Positions 63,337-64,000 of a DNA stretch of 64,000 nt are shown here, in pieces. The stretch's first letter is position 1. Each line of letters begins with the position of its first letter. Source of the stretch: Thermocrispum municipale DSM 44069 (GTDB taxonomy: Bacteria; Actinomycetota; Actinomycetes; Mycobacteriales; Pseudonocardiaceae); contig NZ_ATYT01000003.1 of NCBI RefSeq assembly GCF_000427825.1, positions 360,487 through 424,486 on the forward strand, written 5' to 3'. The translations under genes and the position numbers were made by a program. The notes under the pieces are model-generated. The model did no database searches. It was not told where the DNA came from and was given only the letters and a program-made list of their open reading frames with translations.

Positions 63337-64000
63337 CTATGCCGCGACCGGCTCGCCCGCCTCGGTGGTCGCGGGCTCGGTCCCGTCGGGCTTCGGAACC
63401 GGGCCACGGTCACGCGCGGCGCACCACAGCGCGGCGGTGCAGATGACCACGAGTGCGGCACCCAGCACGTGCAGCGAGACCAGCTCCTCCGGCACGCCCA
63501 GTTCGTACTGCGCCGACCCGAGCACGCCCTGGGCCACGGCAGCCAGCCACAACAGCGCGTAGCTGCGGGTGAACGGCTTCGGTGTGGGGGAGCGGAGCAG
63601 CGAGATCCCGAGCACGACGAGCAGAGCCAGGAACGTGACCAGCAGTGCGCCGTGCACCTTCGCGAGCACCTCGATCGGCAGGGCCAGGCGCGGCGTGTCC
63701 GGATCGCCGCCGTGCGGCCCGGCACCGGTGACCATCGTGCCGGCCACCAGTACGGCGGCCAGGGCCACCACGAGCGCCTGCAGCAACCGGTGCGTCACGG
63801 AGCCGATCAGCCATCGCGGTTCCCGTTCGCCTTCGCGGAACGCCGTGAACAGCAGCACGGCGAGCCAGATCAGCACGGCCGACACCAGGAAGTGCAGCGC
63901 GACGGTCCACCACAGCAGCCCGGCCAGGACCGTGATCCCGCCGATCACGCCCTGGGATGCCGTCCCGGCGAGCACGCCGAGCGCCAGCGCCAGCGGCCGA
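63337..64000 (-). CDS. ctaA: Heme A synthase, C-terminal part (5' end outside window)
   Basis: Oxidises heme O to heme A for cytochrome c oxidase. About 221 residues are visible, with six membrane helices. The conserved histidines that ligate hemes appear in ALHFLVS, SVTHRLLQA, KVHGALL and SLHVLGA. The frame is open to the window edge (RPLALALGVLAGTAS precedes the first internal GTG), so the gene starts beyond 64000. The C-terminal 28 residues are a hydrophilic Pro/Glu-rich tail. It is convergent with the ATP-grasp gene, 3 bases apart. Confidence 0.93.
   Translation of the reverse strand, partial: RPLALALGVLAGTASQGVIGGITVLAGLLWWTVALHFLVSAVLIWLAVLLFTAFREGEREPRWLIGSVTHRLLQALVVALAAVLVAGTMVTGAGPHGGDPDTPRLALPIEVLAKVHGALLVTFLALLVVLGISLLRSPTPKPFTRSYALLWLAAVAQGVLGSAQYELGVPEELVSLHVLGAALVVICTAALWCAARDRGPVPKPDGTEPATTEAGEPVAA

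Overview
The window is a 64 kb piece of a high-GC actinobacterial chromosome, almost entirely vertically inherited core genome. Lineage markers visible in the sequence are an mIHF-type integration host factor, RbpA, BldD, WhiA, OpcA, a mycothiol-dependent DinB-fold enzyme and a helicase-dead PriA. From memory of the Mycobacterium tuberculosis map, the order from pyrR to ctaA (pyr operon, mihF-gmk-rpoZ-coaBC-metK, priA-fmt-rsmB-rpe-rib, uvrC-rapZ-yvcK-whiA, gap-pgk-tpiA-secG, pgl-opcA-zwf-tal-tkt, ctaB, qor, ctaA) follows the Rv1379-Rv1456c region. Gene content and codon style fit Pseudonocardiales, but the genus cannot be fixed from this sequence alone. I see no insertion sequence, prophage, CRISPR array, tRNA or rRNA.

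Layout. 1-1.7 kb: a partial serine hydrolase coupled to a Tat/lipobox Rieske protein, and a small membrane protein. 1.9-5.8 kb: prepilin peptidase, then a tightly overlapping shikimate operon aroC-aroK-aroB-aroQ. 5.8-11.2 kb: a beta-propeller lipoprotein, a B-4DMT-type membrane protein with a repeat-built tail, an Xaa-Pro peptidase, efp, nusB and bldD. 11.4-20 kb: pyrR-pyrB-pyrC-(membrane protein)-carA-carB-pyrF, headed by a PyrR-binding RNA hairpin that sequesters the pyrR Shine-Dalgarno. 20.2-24 kb: mihF, gmk, rpoZ, coaBC, metK. 24.2-26 kb: a divergent padR/FAD-monooxygenase pair sharing a double-palindrome operator. 26.1-34.3 kb: priA, fmt, rsmB, then rpe-ribE-ribBA-ribH-(PH protein), without ribD. 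34.3-42.7 kb: xthA and a mycothiol-enzyme homologue, uvrC-rapZ-yvcK-whiA, a LysE exporter and a winged-helix protein. 42.8-47.2 kb: gap-pgk-tpiA-secG-rbpA and an unknown gene. 47.2-48.4 kb: an orphan sensor kinase. 49-57 kb (minus strand): tkt-tal-pgi-zwf-opcA-pgl, with all five junctions overlapping by 4 bases. 57.4-64 kb: ctaB, a HelD/HelR-type RNA polymerase-recycling ATPase, an FKBP-like lipoprotein, qor, an ATP-grasp enzyme and the C-terminal part of ctaA.

The cluster therefore supplies aromatic precursors, UMP, cofactors (CoA, SAM, riboflavin, heme A), lower glycolysis and the pentose phosphate pathway, with their shared intermediates (ribulose-5-P, PRPP, GTP) produced close together. 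A recurring pattern is a TANNNT hexamer placed 6-10 bases before an ATG or GTG, the arrangement expected for leaderless or near-leaderless transcripts. I count about a dozen cases and used it to choose several starts. I did not find a clearly new multi-gene system. The most interesting signals are regulatory: the PyrR hairpin, the padR operator, the overlapping divergent promoter at 8.36 kb, the palindrome at the aroC start, and an EF-P with Gly where actinobacterial EF-P normally has Pro34.
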